64,000 bases of DNA from Holothuria scabra (GCA_037179385.1 CM074187.1:42628879-42692878); one strand, 5' to 3'; positions 23,623 through 35,461 are shown, counted from the stretch's first letter. Numbers and translations are program-made. Notes: a model not told the origin generated them from the sequence alone.

Positions 23623-25689
23623 CATTGGCGTAGCTAGGATATTTTCCAGAGGGGGCAAAGGTATGAAACTTTCCCCAGTCAATGTGTATGTATCTCATAT
23701 AAAATATGCAATTTTAAAAGTATAACAACACTACAATGGCATTATGTAATATTATCTACATCTTAATCTTAAAGTGTAACATAGAGCAATTGGAAATAAC
23801 AGCTCTTAGGCCATATGTTTATTTTGGTCAACAATACCTGTTTTATTTGTTTGTACCAACGCAGTGACGCACGCAGGAATTCTCTGAAGGGGGGGGGGGC
23901 ATGCAGTATGTTGAGTGATCGCCGGCCGGGGCGGGATCTAAGGGAGGTGCCCCTTTTGAAAATTTTTGGCGTTTCCAAGGAGCCTAGATGCAAAATGGAG
24001 CAAGATTTTTTACTTTGACAGGAACCGCGTTAAATCTTGAATTGTGGTGGTTCATGAGTATAAAACTGAAACTTTTGTGTCTTTACATGCATTCTCATGC
24101 CATTTACGCTACCTTACGAAGTAAAACTTGACATTAAATAGGCATACTTTTAGGAGGCACAATGGAAGAGCATTGATCGGTTGGTCGAAAAGGAACATTT
24201 TAATTTGTGGTTTCTCTTGGCCACAAAACGTTATTCTGCCATAAAGATTTGGTCTCGGAGCATAGAGAAAATTTCGAAAAATCAGACCTCAGATGGCCGG
24301 AAATAGCATTTTCCAGACTTATACGAAGAATCTAACGAGTCGCTATCTTCTTTTGTTGTTGGCAATAAAATGATCACTTCAAAATATGTGATCAGAGAGT
24401 AAAGTGATCAGAAGAAAAGAGCTCCTTTGACCCCCAAAATGTAATTTTGCCCAAAAGACTGAGCGAAGCGCCACCATTGGTTGGCGCGGAGCCATTTCGA
24501 AAAATCACATCCTTCAGATCGCCAAAAATTGCGTATTTGTGCTTGTTTAGAGAATCTAAGCATGCAGTCTTTATGTTAAGCTTTTGTTTGCAATACGAAA
24601 AAAATCAGGAACATGCAAAGTGATCAGAAAATTATCACCTAAAATGTACTATCACTATTAGGCTATATGAAATGGTTTTAATTCTTTTCGGGGAAACTAT
24701 AAAATGCTAATGTCTCTCTTTTGTGACTCTTGGCTCAATTGGAAAGTGGAAAAAGGCCGTGGCCGGCTGAACTTGAAAAAATAGATTGGAAACTGCGCCA
24801 TAAAACTCTAACTAACTAATTAACTTGGTTAAATTAAAGATCCGCTGAATTGATGAAATTGTCTGTGACTGATAGAACTCCCGTCTGTTAATGATTTTTA
24901 CCCCTTACATCTCTTGCGTGATAAATGGCAAAAAAAAATCTCACCGCACCTGAACACCTCCGCTCCCCTGTCCCCGTCATGTACGTCTTTCGGTACGTAG
25001 GTCCTCCCTTTTAAAAATTCTTCAAAGGATAGGTGTCCTTATGCAATCGGTTCCACCAGGGGGATGCAAAGGCTACCTTTTTAAAGTAAAAATTGGAATT
25101 TGACAGAATTTGCCTATTTGTAGGAATTAAGAAAATTGGAGCCTTGCAGAAACAATCCTTCCCCTTTGAAAATTTTTGGAACATTGGATGTCCTAACAAG
25201 CAATCTCGTTCCACAAATGCTATCTTTTGAAGTAAAATCTGTGTTACTAAATATGGCTACGTATTTTTAAGAACAAAAAAAGGCGGCCCCCTTCGGACGC
25301 CACTGAAAGGAGGCCTAATAGGGGCTCGATCACACAGAATATCCTGTTAGAACGGCAGTCTATTAAGTGTAGAAGGCTGCATTCACCGAGTAATTTCTAG
25401 TCTATGACAAGGTATTCATGGACGGATCCGTTTATTGTTACACCCCAAGTGAACAGAAAGCTATTTTCCCGAACTAGCCTGTAAGCCTCCAAGGATTAGG
25501 CTAAGTAACAAAATCTAAGTATGCCCATGGATCCCCTTCATTCTCAGGCTAATGTCTAGATGTTTTTCTAATTCTATCAGAAATTTTGAGAAATGGGAAA
25601 AGGGTATATCAGTTCATCAAATTTCCCCAAATTATTTTCCGGGGGGCAGCTTGTCCCCTCCCCCCCCCCCTCCAGTAGCTACGCCACTG
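23623..25689. mobile_element. hAT-type element, about 2.07 kb, probably composite
   Basis: The left end CATTGGCGTAGCTAGG and the reverse complement of the right end, CAGTGGCGTAGCTACTGG, are inverted repeats. The flanking 8-mers AAAGTAAT (23615-23622) and AAAATAAT (25690-25697) match at 7 of 8 positions, as expected for hAT. Inside are two direct CG-rich units about 230 bp apart (around 24255 and 24486) with TTTCGAAAAATCA and CGGAG motifs, and a hairpin-forming GCGCCACCATTGGTTGGCGC. No transposase frame is seen. A second pair of hAT-like ends lies inside at 23862 and 25305. Confidence 0.7.
23862..25305. mobile_element. Inner hAT-like unit within the 23.6-25.7 kb element
   Basis: The left end is CAGTGACGCACGCAGG and the right end TTCGGACGCCACTG. 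The first 390 bp match the duplicated segment at 33148-33530 and 44694-45070 (for example TGATCGCCG, CCTAGATGCAAAATGG, GTGGTTCATGAG, TTTACGCTACCTT). The flanking 8-mers (TACCAACG and AAAGGAGG) do not match, so either a rearrangement followed insertion or the two ends come from different copies. Confidence 0.45.
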
Positions 25690-26169
25690 AAAATAATATC
25701 CCTAATCATGACGTACTGTTACATACAATCACAAGGTGTGTTTCATTCTCGGTCATTGTGACGTATGATAACAGTTTTGCGTTGCTTCCTGCAAGGGAAG
25801 ATGTGACGTCAAGAAACAGGAAGTCCTTGTACTTTTGGTGGACATATCAGGACTGCGACTTTGTGTAGAACTGCATCCGTTTACTGAGCACCTCTCGGAT
25901 GGCCTGGCAGTCTGCCTGACTAAGTTCGTGTTAAATGATTGCAACTGATAAACTGGCAGTGTTAACTGAAAGACAGTTATTTTATAGGAGACAAGAGCTA
26001 CAATATATGAACATTTACAGGTCCATCATTTATTAGGACCCACCGTGTTGGACATTCAGTAGGCCTATGCTCAGTTTTATAGAAAAACAATTAGCTATTT
26101 CATGCACAACGTTAAAACAGTGTTGGACATTTAACATGAATGATGGAATTCGATTGATCACATTAAATG

Positions 26170-26593
26170 CAATTGTTCGTCTCCCCAGACAGTTCCAGTT
26201 CTCTCAACATACACTGTTAAAATGGCTGGGGGAGGGGGGTTAAGGATTACAGAACGAAAAATAGAGAAATACAAAGAGATTACAACAAAGTGTTGTCAAT
26301 TTTTGAAACCTAATTGACGGCACTTTTGCTGTAATCTTTATGTATCCTTTTATATTTTGTTTGTGAATTTTCAGCAATTTTAATAGTGTACCCTTCCCAG
26401 CATAGATGTCTTAAACTCATCGTCATCCAGACACAATCCTAATTGATTGCTTTATGGCATACCTTGGTGAGCATATGTTTTACACGCTCGGTTTATGCTA
26501 TTTAATATGAACTACTATGAGCTACTGTGTTTTAGAATTTTGGTGTACTCGTAAACTTGTTAGTACAGGATGACGAATGACTGACTGCCTTTA
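26170..26593 (+). mobile_element. F2 MITE interrupted by about 180 bp of other sequence
   Basis: F2 motifs are present at both sides: CCCAGACAGTTCCAGTTCTC at the left, then after a gap CTCATCGTCATCCAGACACA and GACGAATGACTGACTGCCTTTA at the right. Between about 26215 and 26395 the sequence does not match F2 and begins with a G-rich stretch (GGGGGAGGGGGG). No duplication at the insertion is evident. Confidence 0.55.
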
Positions 26594-28033
26594 CATGTCC
26601 AATTTCCACGGGCGGTAACCAGGTAACAACTCACGAAAACTTGGAACATAACCAAATCATACATATGCATCTACGTGAAACGTACCAGATCAACTTAGGC
26701 ATGTTAAACTCCATAAAATCTTTGCTAACTGCATTATTTAGTGTCCACACCTTTTGTTCTATGCATCACAGAATGAGTAAGTTATCCGAAAGTGTTTGTT
26801 AGCGGATGTTGTGAGAAAGCCGTGGGAAGTTAAATGTTACGTTTTTAAACACACCATGTTTCAAGCTCACGGGAACTCAAACAAACGTGTTTTCTCAACT
26901 TTTCTTCGCGTGTACGATAATTGTTTCGACTATATTATGTACATGTTTGGCCGATTTCAGGGACGGAAACAAAATGTTATGTAAAATTTCTTATATGATT
27001 CTTCAAACCAACCAAGAATAGTTTTTACTTGCATTAGCCTACTCTACAAACATGTTACCTGAAAAGCTGGTTATGGTACCAGACGCAGGGTATGTGAGAC
27101 TAAGACTTATATGACATAGCCTAAGAATGAAAGGAATTTGTCAGTAAGGCATCAAACACCTAATAACTGAGTAAACGTCTGGCATTCGTCTTCAATGATC
27201 CTTCGTACAATTACCGGCACCTTCAAGCGACAGCATGATCCACGGTTGTCATGACTTTCGTTAAAACAAATAAATAATTATTTTGTGCCAACAGTCACCA
27301 TAGGCCTAATGAGTGATTCGCTGCCAACCTAACCCAAATGATCAGTTGGATCTTATGATCCATTTATAGCGCGGCGTTGGTTTTGCTTTTATATAGGGCT
27401 ACATTACTTAGTTTAAGGTCCTTCTTCAGAAAAACTCGGCTATGTTTTCCTGATGAGAACAACTAACATGGTACATTTAAACCTATACCTATACACTGTG
27501 TAATAAACCTCTCGACTACGCTTGCTTATATATGGTTTTCCTTCATAACAAACAAAATACACAAAACACATCCCTACCACGGGTAGCGAGTCGGCATACC
27601 CCGGGAAGCGGATTTAGCTTCCAAAACCACCAGGGATGTGACTGAACCAGAAATATGTCGTAGAGCCTGCTATGTAGGAAAGAATCTACACAACTCATCC
27701 ACTTGCAGGGGGTGATATGTGGGTCATTTAAACTCCAGACTATGATCTCTTATTTTGAGATGAGATTGTCTGTATATTCAGTTCCCGAGATCGAAATTGA
27801 CCCCTGACCAGATCGGTCATTTTGTCTTCACACAATGAAGCGGCTTTGATCCCGATCGCAGGACCTGACCCCATGTATTCATCAAATGTAGATTTTGTGT
27901 GAAAACAAGCTAACACTCTTTTTATGTGGAACTCAAGGACTGCAGTAAGATACTGCAAGTTAACCTCACACAATGACAAGGTAACTTAAACGACCTGGTG
28001 AACGGAACTGCTTTAAAGGAAATAAAAGCAGCC
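26594..28033. other. No gene recognised
   Basis: No transposon ends, tandem repeats or recognisable protein segments are visible. Short frames on both strands lack known motifs. Confidence 0.5.
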
Positions 28034-28283
28034 TTAAAGGGGAAATTACAGCTCCTATAAATTTGTGAAAGAGTTTTACCGGTTTACCGGGCATTCGAGT
28101 GTAAAAAAATGGTTCCGTGTAATCATGTACCGATGTTTTTGGTATATTGATTTCATATAGAATTAACATTAAGCTTAATTTCAACATGAAAAAATTATTT
28201 TGACATATCATCAAAATACTTACAAAAGGAAAAGGTGAAACATGTTGTGAAATAAATTTGGGATAACTATTCATTGCCTTTAA
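28034..28283. mobile_element. F4 MITE (TTAA type), single copy
   Basis: TTAA at 28034-28037 and 28280-28283 bound a segment starting AGGGGAAATTAC and ending ATTCATTGCCT. Its interior differs from F1 and F2. It is assigned by its TTAA target copies and short AGGSNA-type inverted ends only. Confidence 0.5.
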
Positions 28284-30193
28284 ACTGCCGGACGTCGGTC
28301 ATATTCAAAAACAAATCAAGGATGTAACGGGGCTTTTAAAACAATGGGTGAGGGTTTATTTGTCTATAGTTAGAGAAAGTTTTCTTTCTCACAAGAGGGA
28401 AGTGAAAGTTTTCTGACAACGCTGAACTTTGATCAAGAAAAGCGAATAGCTTTCGTTACTTCTATTGTAATTACATCAAAGTTTTTTCATTGATGATTGA
28501 AATCTGATACCGATTGTACGTAGTTCTATTCTTCGTGATATCAGCACCTCCTACAAAATTCTGGAAGAAACATCCAGTTGACATCCCTTTTCTGGTCACA
28601 CCCTACTCATAACTGGCAGTTTTGTACTCCAGACCAGACCGAAAAAGAGACAAAGGGCAAACTTTCGAAACCAAGACTGAGCACTTAATGAGTTCGAAAC
28701 CAGACCGAGAACGCAATGCATGATATAAATAGTCGGTTTTATACTGAATTGTAGGAGACCTCGCCAAGGTATTTTAATCCTAGGGGCAAAGAATGAGCTG
28801 AGTGTTCTTTTTCTTCTTTTTCTTTTTTCCCTTTCTTGTCACATTTTCTTGCGAATATAGGGACGGCGTCCCTTGCAACCCCTGACGCCAACACATGCTT
28901 CAAACAACTCAGTGTGTGTTTGCACTGTTTCTATAAATTGCAACTAGACATTTCCCACAAATTTCCCGCACTACATTTCTTGCAATTCAAGAAATGTGAA
29001 ATATTTCAATACACCAACTTTCTATAGCCATAGCCTATGCAGTGATGATAGTTCTTTTAATGACTGTACCACTATCGCACTGCATGAACCTATCAAAAAT
29101 GTAAAAAATGGGTTTTGAAAAAAGTTAGTCAAAAGGCCTATTATGTTGCATTAGTTGCCAATATCACTTTATTCCTTTTATTATATGAATCAAATATGAA
29201 TTTTAATGCTCATAAATTGTTTTTAGCTTTTCGGTCTCGAACCTAGACCGGTATGGTCCTCGGGACCCAAAGGGTTAAAGAGTGAGGACAAACGAAAACC
29301 AGACGGTGTCAAGACCAAGATAAAAGGTCGTGTTCGAGATTACCTTCATAACCAGGCTTTGAATAGCGTAAATAGGCCCAATTTCCTGTTTAAGTACGGT
29401 CTCTAACCAAGGAGGTTATGAAGGTTCCTTGCATGGAGAACCTCATGGCAGAGTGTAACGGCTAGACTCACTGGCTAAAAATGGAAATGACACTAAAAAT
29501 TGTATCATTATTTCCTCACAGAAATGATTCGAGTCAAAATTTACAATACTAAATGACTCAACTCGACTGTATAATTGGGTGCAGACTCATTACAATTTTG
29601 TCCGACTGTACAGGTAGTACAAATTCCAAAGAGAGGTACAGGACTACAGGTGTGATACTCCACTCCAGTGAGCAATTTTTGAGATTGGTCTCGCGTAATT
29701 GTTGTTGTTGATGTTGTTGCTCAAGCAGCCATGCATATTCACACTCCACTGCTTGTGAGCTGTCCGATTTGCATTGGGTTTCACTAAAGACCTAAAGCCG
29801 GCTCTGATGAGTGACATTGCAGCTCAGGGTTGCATTTAGGCCCATCAAGTAGTGCAGTCACTGAGGCCAATGATTCCGAGATAGGACCTGTCTTGTGTGG
29901 TTCCTAAATAAGTACGGGTCATTCAACACTGCCTTTCACTAGGCTGACTTTTAAATCCTTCGGGTGAACTTGTGATCATCAAAAAGGTGTTAAATTGACT
30001 TATTCCACGTTTTATCAAAATTATCTGTTTCTTGGTTCCTAACACATGTCCGTATGTTAAAATTTCATTCTCGTATGTAGCAAAATAATGGTCGAAATTA
30101 AAGCACTATTTTTCATAAAGGATGAAGTACAAGTATCACAAGTTTGCAGATGAAATTATATGAGGTAGCTATTTATTACGGAAGAACTTTCAA

Positions 30194-30439
30194 ATGGCCA
30201 AATTTCATTTATGTGTTTGTGTTGTTGTACTTATCATCGGTTCCAAAGAGCCAGTGAATGCAAGCAGTAGCCTAGCAGTTGGATATCAAAATGATTGCCA
30301 TCAAAACATTGAGAAGGAAATAATACAAAAGTATGTAGATTTTAATGGACATTTCATTGCGCAATTACCCAAACGTTTAATGACGGCCTACAAAATTCTA
30401 CATTATGAACCGATCTTTATGTACAGTAACTGTAGGTGA
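30194..30439 (+). CDS. Candidate small secreted protein or first exon (unsupported)
   Basis: An 81-residue open frame begins with a typical secretory signal: a short basic start, then the hydrophobic HLCVCVVVLIIG, with a plausible cleavage site near the NASS segment at residues 22-26. The mature part is polar with two cysteines (about residues 35 and 80). No repeat family overlaps it and no in-frame neighbour was found. The frame ends at TGTAGGTGATG, where AG/GTGATG could serve as a splice donor, making it a first exon. I recognise no homologue. It could equally be a chance frame in AT-rich DNA. Confidence 0.2.
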   Translation: MAKFHLCVCVVVLIIGSKEPVNASSSLAVGYQNDCHQNIEKEIIQKYVDFNGHFIAQLPKRLMTAYKILHYEPIFMYSNCR

Positions 30440-30559
30440 TGTCATTTGATCATCTTGGTTGGAAAAAATGTAAAATAAAAGCACCTGTATAGTGACATCT
30501 GTAGAGGTCGTACGGATCAGTAACCAGATCCATCTCTTACACTACGCGCTAATAAACTT

Positions 30560-30805
30560 TTAAAGTACCAATCTTATTTTCAAACAACAGCAAAACTTAA
30601 ATTTTTTATTTCTCTTCCAACTATCTTTCCTAGTAATATTCCGGGAATCAATTTATCGCATATTCAAGATAAATGAAGCCGCTACTCCTTGTAAGTTTTA
30701 CAATTGAGGAAGAAAACTATTTCCACATAATTCTTTAGAGCCATTCATGAAACAGTATAGGCTTGTACAATAATTCAAGTTGGAGTAATTACGTTTTCCC
30801 TTTAA
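30560..30805 (-). mobile_element. F1 MITE (diverged)
   Basis: Bounded by TTAA at 30560 and 30802. It follows the reverse-complement F1 order: CTTATTTTCAAACAACAG, TTTCTCTTCCAACTATC, CATATTCAAGATAAA, CCATTCATGAAACAGTA, TTCAAGTTGGAG. Divergence is high. Confidence 0.6.
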
Positions 30806-31148
30806 TCCACTCCATCTATTAGTCACGTTCAGTCTGACAGTAGCATATTTCAATGTCTGAAGCACTTTAGTGTTTACAATGCGGAGATTTATACCTTTGA
30901 GGATGAGGGAAACAACCAGTTAACATTTTATTTGTCATAAACTAGAATAAAAAATCACTTTGTGTACGATTGTTTTGAATAAAGTATACAATATCTCAAA
31001 GCTATTTTTAATAAATTTGCAATGTCTTTGTGAAAATCTAGTTGTCGTACGATTTCTAAACTTTTCTAATGGCAGAAAGGTTCGTAGGTCACAATCGTTT
31101 CGACTGTCGTGTAATTTCATGCAAAGTCGTTCACAATGTTTGCAGCTG

Positions 31149-31621
31149 CAATTTCCTAAACTTATATTTTGAAGCAACAGCTAAATATTATGACTTTCCT
31201 CTTATTTCTCTCCAAAACATCTTTCATCATATTTTATAGCTTCAACATTCCTTCTTTCATCATGTTTTATAGCTTCAATATTACATATTCAAGGTAAAAA
31301 AAACAGTAACTACTGGTAAATTCCACATTTGAAGAGGAAAAATGTCATCACATGACCCTCTATAGCAGGGCTGGAAAAATGTATATTTCACAAGGAAGAG
31401 AATGAAACTATTTCCAACAATTCCCCCTATGTTTTCATGTACAGAAATGGAAAATTTCCCTCCTATTGCCTAAATTTCCCTCCGGATGGCAAAATTTCCT
31501 GGGAAGGAGCATCCCAGCTTCCCAAAGTTTTCCACCATGCTCTACAGCCAATCATATAACAGGACACTCCTACCACCTGACCACACTACTTCAAGTTGGG
31601 ATGACTGTTCTTGCCCACTAA
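31149..31621 (-). mobile_element. F1 MITE split by a hAT insertion
   Basis: The reverse-complement F1 begins around TATTTTGAAGCAACAGC and runs to CATCACATGACCCTCTATAG (31375). It resumes at CTCTACAGCCAATCAT (31540) and ends GATGACTGTTCTTGCCCACTAA. A short internal duplication of TTTATAGCTTCAA is visible near 31235-31280. The gap is a 164-bp hAT-type element. Confidence 0.8.
31376..31539. mobile_element. 164-bp hAT-type MITE nested in an F1 MITE
   Basis: The left end is CAGGGCTGGAAAAATG; the reverse complement of the right end is CATGGTGGAAAACTTT. The flanking 8-mers CTCTATAG (31368-31375) and CTCTACAG (31540-31547) match at 7 of 8, and removal of the insert restores the F1 sequence. This makes the order of insertion clear: F1 first, hAT second. 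Confidence 0.8.
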
Positions 31622-32040
31622 TGTGTAGTCTTCAGATGTTTCAAAACAATCCTTAACGGCTTACGGTAACATTAAAGTCGGGACTAAGTTCCATTTTCTA
31701 TAAAGTCCCCACGAGTCCACGACTTTCTTTTCCCGTGAAAAACACAACCTTATATGACCAACCTCTCGAAATTCAGACCCATATTAAAGGTCTGTCATTT
31801 GTGGTTCTGTTACGTGTCTATAGCAAAAAAGAAAAGACATACAAAATCAGATTTTAGCCAAAAAGACCGAGAGGGAAAAGGATCGTCCACAGCAGTTTCG
31901 CGAAGTACCGCATATGGTTGGTTTCGCCACAGTCAAGGGAACTTTTGAAAAAAGATCTGCTCACTTGACCAGTTGACACCCAACCTGGTTAAGCTGCAGT
32001 AGTTGGGATGATTATGCTGACGAGACGTAACGTACTACTT

Positions 32041-32300
32041 TGTAGAGTCTGCTCGGATAATATTTACCAAATCGAATTCAACTCTCTCTTGAATAAGACC
32101 TGCAATCACTGCTCTTCCATGAATATGTTTCTCTTTTTTCAGTGTCCATCCTGTGATAGGCGAATGCAGGGCGGACGGTATTAAAGTTCAAATGGCACTT
32201 TTCTAGAAGAGGTAGGCATAGTTGCTAAATCTGCTGAGCATTTACTGAATTGGATGAAACGTTAAAAACATTAGTCAGGGAATCAGGGAATGAATATCAC
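32041..32300. repeat. Paralogue of the sequence flanking the 5-kb fold-back element (empty target site)
   Basis: GTAGAGTCTGCTCGGATAAT and following bases up to CCTGCAATCACTGCTC match 34688-34759 joined directly to 39841 onward, and similarity continues to TCAGGGAATC against 39970. The 5.08-kb element is absent here. The copies are well diverged from each other. Confidence 0.7.
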
Positions 32301-32442
32301 CGAGTATTTTGGCCGGAAGTAATGGTCCTCAGATCCTCTTGAAATTTATTTCAGGATTAGTATCTTTAGTTTTAACTTCATTTATATTTATCGAGAAAGT
32401 ATGTGATTCTAACCAGTCAAGAGAACACATTTCTCCCCAAAA

Positions 32443-32686
32443 TGCACTAAGCAGTCACCCTACCTTATTTTGGAATATCAGCTAAATCTCACAAATTCCC
32501 ATCATTTCTCTCCTTACTATGTTTCGTGATACTACACATATTCAAGGTAAACCAAGCGGTCAATCCTCTTAAATTTTTTAATTCGGCGAGAAAAATATTG
32601 TCGCATAATTTTCAAGAACCAATCATGAAATAGACACGGTCGCCTGCTACACTTATCCAAAGAGGGATGACTTCTTTTCACCTTCA
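32443..32686 (-). mobile_element. F1 MITE, head-to-head with the next copy
   Basis: Reverse-complement F1 running from GCAGTCACCCTACCTTATTT to GGGATGACTTCTTTTCACCT. Its outer right target copy is TTCA (32683-32686), which is also the left target copy of the forward F1 that follows, so two copies share one target tetranucleotide. Confidence 0.7.
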
Positions 32687-32943
32687 AAGGGCAATCGCAG
32701 TCATCCCAAACTGAGGTAGTGTAGTAGACTGCCCAGTTTCAAGATTGGCTGTTGGGAGTCATGTGACAATATTTTTTCTCTTCAAATGTGAAATTTACCA
32801 GAATTAACTGCTTGGTTTACCTTGAATATGCAATATTAAAGTCATAAAATGTAATGAAAGATACTTTGAAGAGAAATAAGATGAAAATATAGTTATTTAG
32901 CTTTTCTTCAAAATAAGTTTGGGGGACTGCTTTGTACCTTTCA
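32683..32943 (+). mobile_element. F1 MITE bordering duplicated segment A
   Basis: Starts TTCAAAGGGCAATCGCAGTC and ends GGACTGCTTTGTACCTTTCA. The last 70 or so bases are identical to the F1 copy at 44223-44484 while the first part differs at roughly one position in ten; see the duplication entries. Confidence 0.8.
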
Positions 32944-33906
32944 GTTATTTGGTGCTTGATTTAAATCTAAATCTAACAAGTCACGAGTTAGAGAACCAAT
33001 TAAACTGTTGATTGATGTACATAAGCAATACACTGATGGTACTGCCATAATACAATTGAATGAACATAATGGAATCAGCTCAGATAATTAGAGCACTGTC
33101 TCAAAGATTGAAAGAGAGAGAAAGCGGGCAATGGGGATGTATCGGTAGCATAAGCAGGATTTTTTGAAGGGGGGGGGTCATGCGATGTGTTCAGTGATCG
33201 CCGATCTGGGGGAGGGGTTTAAGGGGAGGGGGTTCCCCCCTTTGAAAACTTTGAAAACGACCCTAGATGCAAAATGGTGCAAGATTTTCGGCTTTGACGG
33301 GAACAGTGTTAAAAGTTGAATTGGGGTGGTTCATGAGAATAAAACTGAAACTTCTGTGTCTTTACAGCCAGTTTCATTCCATTTACGCTACCTTTTGAAG
33401 TAAAAATTGTCATTATATTTGCACACTTTTAGGAGTCAAAATAAAAGAGCATCTATCGGTATGGGCGAGCGAGAGCATTTTAGTTGGCGGTTTTTTCTTG
33501 GCAACAAAACGTTATTCTGCAATAAGGATTACCTATAACCCGAACGAGAGTGAAAACTTTCAGATTTTTTCCTTTAAAGAGTGAACAACATTGTGTTAGC
33601 AGGGAGGTGTTATTAGACTTTTTTTGCGGAGCTCGAAGCGTCGAAGTTTTGCCTTCTTTAAACAAATGTTTGAAGATATATGGAACTTTTATTGCAGAAA
33701 GCTTTTGATTCTGGGTTTCCTGTAAGGAAATTTGAAAAGCTGGGGATTACTGAAGAATCTGTTCTTCCTATTGGCAAACCTGAGAAGAATTGCACAGAGA
33801 CTTTGCTACATAATGTTACCTAAAGGCTACGAAATGAAGCTCTCTGATAACATTTTTAGAGTTTCCGAAACTTTGTTGTCAAGAGCCTGCTTGTATTAGA
33901 AAAATT
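32944..33906 (+). repeat. Segmental duplication, copy A (about 960 bp)
   Basis: Matches 44485-45447 in the same orientation with about ten single-base differences that I can count, roughly 99% identity. It contains, from about 33148, a hAT-like left end (TAGCATAAGCAGG, then a G run) related to the inner element at 23862. No gene is encoded; the minus-strand frame at 33480-33665 is a chance frame repeated in copy B. Confidence 0.85.
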
Positions 33907-34753
33907 AGAATTTTGCGAAAGAAAATTTATAAAAAGTACTACCGGTTGCCGGTGTCATTTAATCATCTGGTGTCACAAATGGCAAACTTCAGATGCTCTC
34001 ATTTCCAGAGCTCGGAAAAATTTGCCAAACTGATCTATGAGCGAAGAGCGGGGAAAATTTTTTGTGACAATTTTACTATAAATATAGAACTGGTATTGAA
34101 GAGAACTCAGAATTTCATGAAAAAAGTTGGGAAAATCACACAAATGGAAAAGAGGTTTTTTGACCGGGAAGGGGGAGCATACTTCCGTTCCTTGCATTTT
34201 CACTCCCCCTTTTCTCCGCCATCCGCTTCCAACGCACTTTTCTGAGTTTGCGAAATGTTTCCACGTTATTGCGGTGAAAATCATAAAATAAAATTACAGT
34301 TGTGCTAAGTAACATTATCTCGGACAGATCATAGAATTGCAGAAGACGAGAGTGTAGCTTGAAGTATCGAGTTTCGCCAATTTAAATCCTGTCTTTGGCA
34401 TAACATGTACATTGTCATGGTCGGTAGGACCTAAACGTGGGGTATTTTCGCTCCACGAATATTATAACTTCATATCATTAGCAGAGAGTACACGTATAAA
34501 ACACTTACTGTGCACAAAATCATATCTCGAGGGACAAATAGAAATACCTCGATCGGCGTTGATACTTGCTTCTTCATGTAATCAACACTAGATTTGAGCA
34601 TGGCCCATGGACATGAAAGTCTGATATCCCGCATTAAGGGATATATTCCCATATGGAATCTTTAGGGAACCACTATGCGCAAGCATTAGACTCTGTAGAG
34701 TCTGCTCGGATAATATTACCAAATGGAACTTCACTCCCTCGTGAATAACACCT
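33907..34753. other. No gene recognised
   Basis: Overlapping frames at 33913-34284 on both strands carry no known domain. The last 65 bases are the left flank of the fold-back element, paralogous to 32.04 kb. Confidence 0.5.
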
Positions 34754-34814
34754 GTAATCTACGAAAGCGTAGAAGGGCCACTCAAAAGAAAAAAGAACTG
34801 CCTCGGCAAAGTGA

Positions 34815-35112
34815 CAGTTTTCGTAAAATTGACATTTTGACGACTTAATGGACTCCTTAAAAAGGCAAAATTCGGAAAATTGTCATTTTGACAAGATAAA
34901 ACATCTCGTCAAAATGGCAAAATTCGGAAAATTTATATTTTGCCGACCAAACAACATCTCGTCAAAATGACAAAGTTCCCCAAATTTTTATTTTGCCGAG
35001 TAAGAACATGTTGTCAAAATGGCGAAATTCCGAAATTGTCCTTTTGCCGAAATAGAACATCTCGTCAGAATGGCAAAATTCAGAAACTGTCATTTTGCCG
35101 AGTCACAACATA
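34815..35112. repeat. Left-arm 52-bp repeat array, part 1
   Basis: ACATCTCGTC-type monomer starts occur at 34901, 34954, 35006, 35057 and 35108, giving 51-53 bp spacing. Each monomer is itself an imperfect palindrome around AAAATGGCAAAATTCGG and its near inverse AAAATTGTCATTTTGCC. The array breaks off within GTCA at the Helentron-like insertion and resumes after 37124. Confidence 0.85.
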
Positions 35113-35461
35113 TTGTCACCAGAAAGCCAAAAGGCTTAGTGATTCCTTGCTGCTGAAATGTAAGGCCTTTTTTCACATTGACATTGCTTTGCAATGTTTT
35201 TCAATTAGCAGGGCTCCATAATGTGCCCACAAAGTACACATGCAAGGCATCCAATCTTGAGATTCCCCTTGCCCGTCGTGAACCCAAATGACATTTGACC
35301 TCCACCCAAAAACTTCTGGGACCGTGTATTCACTATGTGCCATCTACATGACAAGTTACAGGACCCTACAAGTGACCTTTCTTGAAAGACTGTGCAGGAA
35401 AGCTTGTCAGGCTTTGAACATGCTGACTCCAAATGAACTTTGACCTTTGGGAAAATCACCA

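Noticed and set aside
32046..32130. Minus-strand peptide-like reading (around HGRAVIAGLIQE) with a paralogue at the fold-back flanks
   Set aside because: The frame is cut by a stop upstream, the paralogue has a frameshift, and differences are mostly amino-acid changing, so coding function is not supported.
33480..33665. 61-codon minus-strand frame repeated almost identically at 45021-45206
   Set aside because: Its conservation is explained by the 99%-identical DNA duplication; changes are not biased to silent positions and it lies in hAT-like sequence.
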